A stretch of 64,000 nucleotides of DNA from Saccharopolyspora indica (lineage in GTDB: Bacteria > Actinomycetota > Actinomycetes > Mycobacteriales > Pseudonocardiaceae). Where the stretch lies: positions 62,001 through 126,000 of the forward strand of contig NZ_JAQGLB010000003.1 in the NCBI RefSeq assembly GCF_027853965.1. The letters are read 5' to 3'. Numbering within the stretch: the stretch's first letter is position 1; each line of letters begins with the position of its first letter. Shown here in pieces: positions 61,771-64,000 of the stretch. A program made the position numbers and the translations under genes. The notes under the pieces were generated by a model, which worked only from the letters and a program-made list of their open reading frames with translations, had not been told where the DNA came from and did no database searches.

Positions 61771-61823
61771 CATTTGACCGTTCGAAAAGGCTATTGACCG
61801 GTCAAATGACGGCAAGCTAGATT
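61771..61823 (+). promoter_or_regulatory. GntR operator and leaderless promoter
   Basis: CATTTGACCG (61771-61780) and CGGTCAAATG (61799-61808) are perfect 10-bp inverted arms; the second is part of the 12-bp palindrome TTGACCGGTCAA (61794-61805). TTGACC (61794-61799) doubles as the -35 box, 18 bp from TAGATT (61818-61823), which ends seven bases before the GTG at 61831. The GntR protein should thus repress its own leaderless promoter and probably the divergent CaiB gene. Confidence 0.7.
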
Positions 61824-61830
61824 CCACCTC

Positions 61831-62553
61831 GTGGCAACCCCGGCGTACCTGCGCATCCGCACCGAACTGGAGCAGCGGATCCGCTCCGGTGCGCTGCCGC
61901 CCGGCAGCCGGCTGCCCACCGAGGCCGAGCTGCAGCAGCAGCACTCGGTCAGCCGCGCGACCGCGCAACGAGCGCTGACCGAGCTGGCGCAGGCCGGGCT
62001 GGTGGAGCGCCACCGGCGGCGCGGCACCTTCGTCGCCGAAGGCGCGCGGCAGGAGAACCTGCTGCGCGTGGTGAACCCGGCGTTGCAGGGCCCGGAGATC
62101 CCGGGCAGGCACGCGGTGGACTCCGCGGCGGTGATCCCGGCGCGCGATGCCGACGTCGAACTCCCCGGCGTGCCCGGCGACACGCCGGTCAACCAGCTGC
62201 GGCGGCTGAAGTTCGACGTGGACGACAACCCGATCGCCGTCGAGCTCTCCGCCGTTCCGTTCTCGCTGGCACCACGAATGCTGGACGAGGACCTGGCACA
62301 CCTGACCGTGCACGACTACTTCGCCCGCACCGGCGTGCCGGCGGCCAAGTCCCGGGTCTACATCGACCCGGTCCTGCTCGACCAGGCGACCGCGACCCGG
62401 TTGCGGATGTCCGCGGGCGGTGCGGTGATCCGGCTCCGCAGGCTGACCTGGCTCACCGACGGCAAGCTCGCGGAAGCCATGTGGCACATCATCCGGCCGG
62501 ACCTGGTCGAGTTCTTCATCGAGCAGACCGTTCTGTCCACACCGGACTCCTGA
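61831..62553 (+). CDS. GntR/HutC-family regulator with UTRA domain
   Basis: 240 residues from GTG 61831 with no Shine-Dalgarno. N-terminal winged helix PAYLRIRTELEQRIRSGALPPGSRLPTEAELQQQHSVSRATAQRALTELAQAGLVERHRRRGTFVAE; the rest is a UTRA ligand domain of chorismate-lyase fold (NQLRRLKFDVDDNPIAVELSAVPFSLAP; VIRLRRLTWLTDGKLAEAMWHIIRPD). It probably responds to a substrate handled by CaiB and by the flavin oxidase and symporter downstream. Confidence 0.92.
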   Translation: MATPAYLRIRTELEQRIRSGALPPGSRLPTEAELQQQHSVSRATAQRALTELAQAGLVERHRRRGTFVAEGARQENLLRVVNPALQGPEIPGRHAVDSAAVIPARDADVELPGVPGDTPVNQLRRLKFDVDDNPIAVELSAVPFSLAPRMLDEDLAHLTVHDYFARTGVPAAKSRVYIDPVLLDQATATRLRMSAGGAVIRLRRLTWLTDGKLAEAMWHIIRPDLVEFFIEQTVLSTPDS

Positions 62554-62650
62554 TTCTCCGGTACCGCGTTTCCGCGGTGCAGCTCTTCCCAGCGCCAGTC
62601 CTCCCACGACTGCGCCCTCTTCCGCGCTTCTCCGCACTTCTGGAGCGACC

Positions 62651-63787
62651 ATGAGCCAACCTCGCGTCGCAGTGATCGGCACCGGTGTGATCGGCGCCAT
62701 GACGACCTGGCAGCTCGTCCGGCGAGGAGCCGACGTGCTCGCCTTCGACACCTACTCCCCCGGCCACGACCGCGGTGCCTCCGCCGGGGAGTCGCGCATC
62801 TTCCGCACCGCTTACAAGGAGGGCTCGAACTACGTCCCGCTGCTGCAGCGCGCCGGCCGGTCGTGGCGCGAGCTGGAGCGGAGCGCGAGCGCCGAGCTGC
62901 TGACGATGTGCGGCGGCCTGACCATCGGCCCCGCCGACCACCCCGACGTCCAGGCGGTGCGGCGGTGCGCGGAGGAGCACGGCCTCGACCACGAGGTGCT
63001 CGACACCGAACTCGCCCGCGAGCGATTCCCCCAGCACCGGATCGACGACGGCGAAGTCATGGTGCTCGACCCGGCCGCGGGCGTGCTGCGCCCCGAGCCC
63101 GCGGTGCAGGCCGCGTTGCGCATCGCGGCCGATGCGGGCGCGAAAGTCCTCCCGCACCACCGGATATCCGAGGTCGCCGAGACCGCGCACGGGTGGCGGA
63201 TCACCAGCGGCGGCACCGACTTCGACGTCGACCACGTCGTGTTCGCGCCCGGCCCGTGGGCGCGCGACCTGGAACCGCTGCGCTCGCTGCCGATCGAGAT
63301 CCGGCGGATCACCGCCTGCTGGTTCGCCGCGCGCGACACCGCCGCGCACCGGCCGGACCGGCTGCCGATCGCGATCCGCCGCCACCGGGATGCCGGGTTC
63401 TCCTGCTTCCCGCTGCTGGACGGCGTTTCGGTCAAGATCGTGCCGCACCACCTGGGCTGGCCCGCCCTGGACAGCCCGGACGACCTGCCGCGCAGCGCCG
63501 AACCCGAGTTCGCCCGCGCGGCGGCCGCCGCCGCGGCACGGCTGCTGCCCGGCGTGACACCGCACCCGGTGCGCATCGGCACCTTCGCCGAGGGCTTCAC
63601 CCCGGACGAGCACGCCCTGCTGGGCCCGCTGCCCGGGCACCGCAACGCCACGGTCATGACCGGCTTCTCCGGTCACGGCTTCAAGCTCGCCCCGGTGTTC
63701 GGCGAGATCGGCGCGGACCTCGCGCTGCGCGGGAGCACCGAGCACGACATCACCCAGCTGGACCCCGACCGCTTCGCGCGCGCGTGA
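62651..63787 (+). CDS. Sarcosine oxidase / N-methyltryptophan oxidase-like flavoprotein
   Basis: 378 residues. VAVIGTGVIGAMTTWQLVRRGADVLAFDTYSPGHDRGASAGESRIFRTAYKEG has the Rossmann motif and the GxSxGxSR-type flavin loop of monomeric sarcosine oxidase and SolA; GFTPDEHALLGPLPGHRNATVMTGFSGHGFKLAPVFGEI is the C-terminal signature. These enzymes oxidise secondary amino acids to imines, releasing H2O2. The segment ahead of FTPDEH that holds the FAD-linking Cys in classical members contains no Cys, so FAD may be bound non-covalently. The next gene is a solute symporter, suggesting uptake then oxidation of an N-methyl amine. Confidence 0.9.
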   Translation: MSQPRVAVIGTGVIGAMTTWQLVRRGADVLAFDTYSPGHDRGASAGESRIFRTAYKEGSNYVPLLQRAGRSWRELERSASAELLTMCGGLTIGPADHPDVQAVRRCAEEHGLDHEVLDTELARERFPQHRIDDGEVMVLDPAAGVLRPEPAVQAALRIAADAGAKVLPHHRISEVAETAHGWRITSGGTDFDVDHVVFAPGPWARDLEPLRSLPIEIRRITACWFAARDTAAHRPDRLPIAIRRHRDAGFSCFPLLDGVSVKIVPHHLGWPALDSPDDLPRSAEPEFARAAAAAAARLLPGVTPHPVRIGTFAEGFTPDEHALLGPLPGHRNATVMTGFSGHGFKLAPVFGEIGADLALRGSTEHDITQLDPDRFARA

Positions 63788-63803
63788 CCACCGGAGGTCG
63801 ACC

Positions 63804-64000
63804 ATGCCCACAGGATCCACCGGACAGATCATCGGGATCGTCGTCGCCAGCCTGCTGGTGATCGGCTTCGGCATCGCCATGTCCGTCTACTTCGGACGGA
63901 AGGCGAAGAACTCGCAGGACTGGCTCTCAGCGGGCGAATCGCTGCCGCTGATCGTCGTCATCATCACCCAGTTCGCCACCGCCACCGGCGGCGGCGTGCT
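63804..64000 (+). CDS. Sodium:solute symporter, N-terminal part (3' end outside window)
   Basis: 65 codons visible from ATG 63804, with GGAGG upstream. IIGIVVASLLVIGFGIAMSVYF is the first membrane helix, KNSQDWLSAGESLPLIVVIITQFATATGGGVL the start of the second, in the pattern of SSS-family transporters such as PutP and pantothenate permeases. It follows the flavin oxidase by 16 bp and is surely cotranscribed. Confidence 0.85.
   Translation, partial: MPTGSTGQIIGIVVASLLVIGFGIAMSVYFGRKAKNSQDWLSAGESLPLIVVIITQFATATGGGV

Noticed and set aside
1..64000. tRNA, rRNA, tmRNA or insertion sequences
   Set aside because: None was recognised by cloverleaf features, conserved CCA ends, rRNA motifs or transposase text on either strand.

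Overview
The window is very GC-rich DNA with strong third-position G/C bias, frequent GTG and TTG starts, leaderless promoters of the TANNNT-N5-7-start type, and typical actinomycete families: an AfsR-type SARP with an NB-ARC domain, an Scr1-like XRE plus DUF397 pair, PAS-LuxR, a CYP102-type fused P450, and a TnrB-like drug exporter. I read it as a chromosomal segment of a filamentous actinomycete, most likely Pseudonocardiales and possibly Saccharopolyspora-like; the genus is an impression only. No rRNA, tRNA, CRISPR array, transposase or phage gene was recognised.

Layout. 1-8.2 kb: the end of a MerR-like gene; a 1.9-kb unit in which one gene (HTH, membrane segment, glycoside-hydrolase-like domain) lies between two inverted copies of a ~105-bp repeat; then a small leftward cluster with a polyketide synthase fragment (ketosynthase and carrier protein, no acyltransferase, split by a one-base frameshift), a stand-alone adenylation enzyme and an FAD monooxygenase. 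8.2-13.3 kb: a PH-domain protein, an unknown protein, and a catabolic operon (LacI regulator, permease, SDR, beta-keto acid cleavage enzyme). 13.3-25.4 kb: hydrolase, glycosyltransferase, membrane protein with TetR, a rifampin-phosphotransferase-like protein, NhaA, a TetR-ABC exporter operon, a spermidine-synthase-like protein and MerR. 25.4-33.8 kb: SulP permease, a P450-reductase fusion with an alcohol dehydrogenase under a divergent PAS-LuxR regulator, then a DUF397/XRE pair and a small ORF. 33.8-46.3 kb: peptidase with TetR, APC permease, SDR with XRE regulator, an unusual tautomerase/YHS-like protein, AfsR-type regulator, methyltransferase, LysR with an MFS exporter, and an orphan EF-Tu domain II protein.

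46.3-64 kb: a 12-codon leader peptide and highly structured RNA precede an MHS-family transporter. An AbrB-like protein and an MFS gene follow. Next comes a region with four identical 18-bp palindromes in two pairs, each pair spaced exactly 42 bp. A long catabolic operon for an unidentified carboxylic acid (MHS transporter, acyl-CoA dehydrogenase, ADP-forming CoA ligase, DUF35 protein, SCP2-type thiolase/aldolase, SDR) is controlled by a divergent LysR and carries the third copy of the 105-bp repeat inside it. The window ends with an MFS/MarR pair, a CaiB/GntR divergent pair with clear operators, a sarcosine-oxidase-like enzyme and the start of a sodium:solute symporter.

The least explained elements are the leader peptide with its multi-helix RNA (46.3-46.55 kb), the phased palindromes (49.97-50.23 kb), the inverted-repeat-bounded gene at 0.9-2.8 kb, and the orphan EF-Tu domain II protein.
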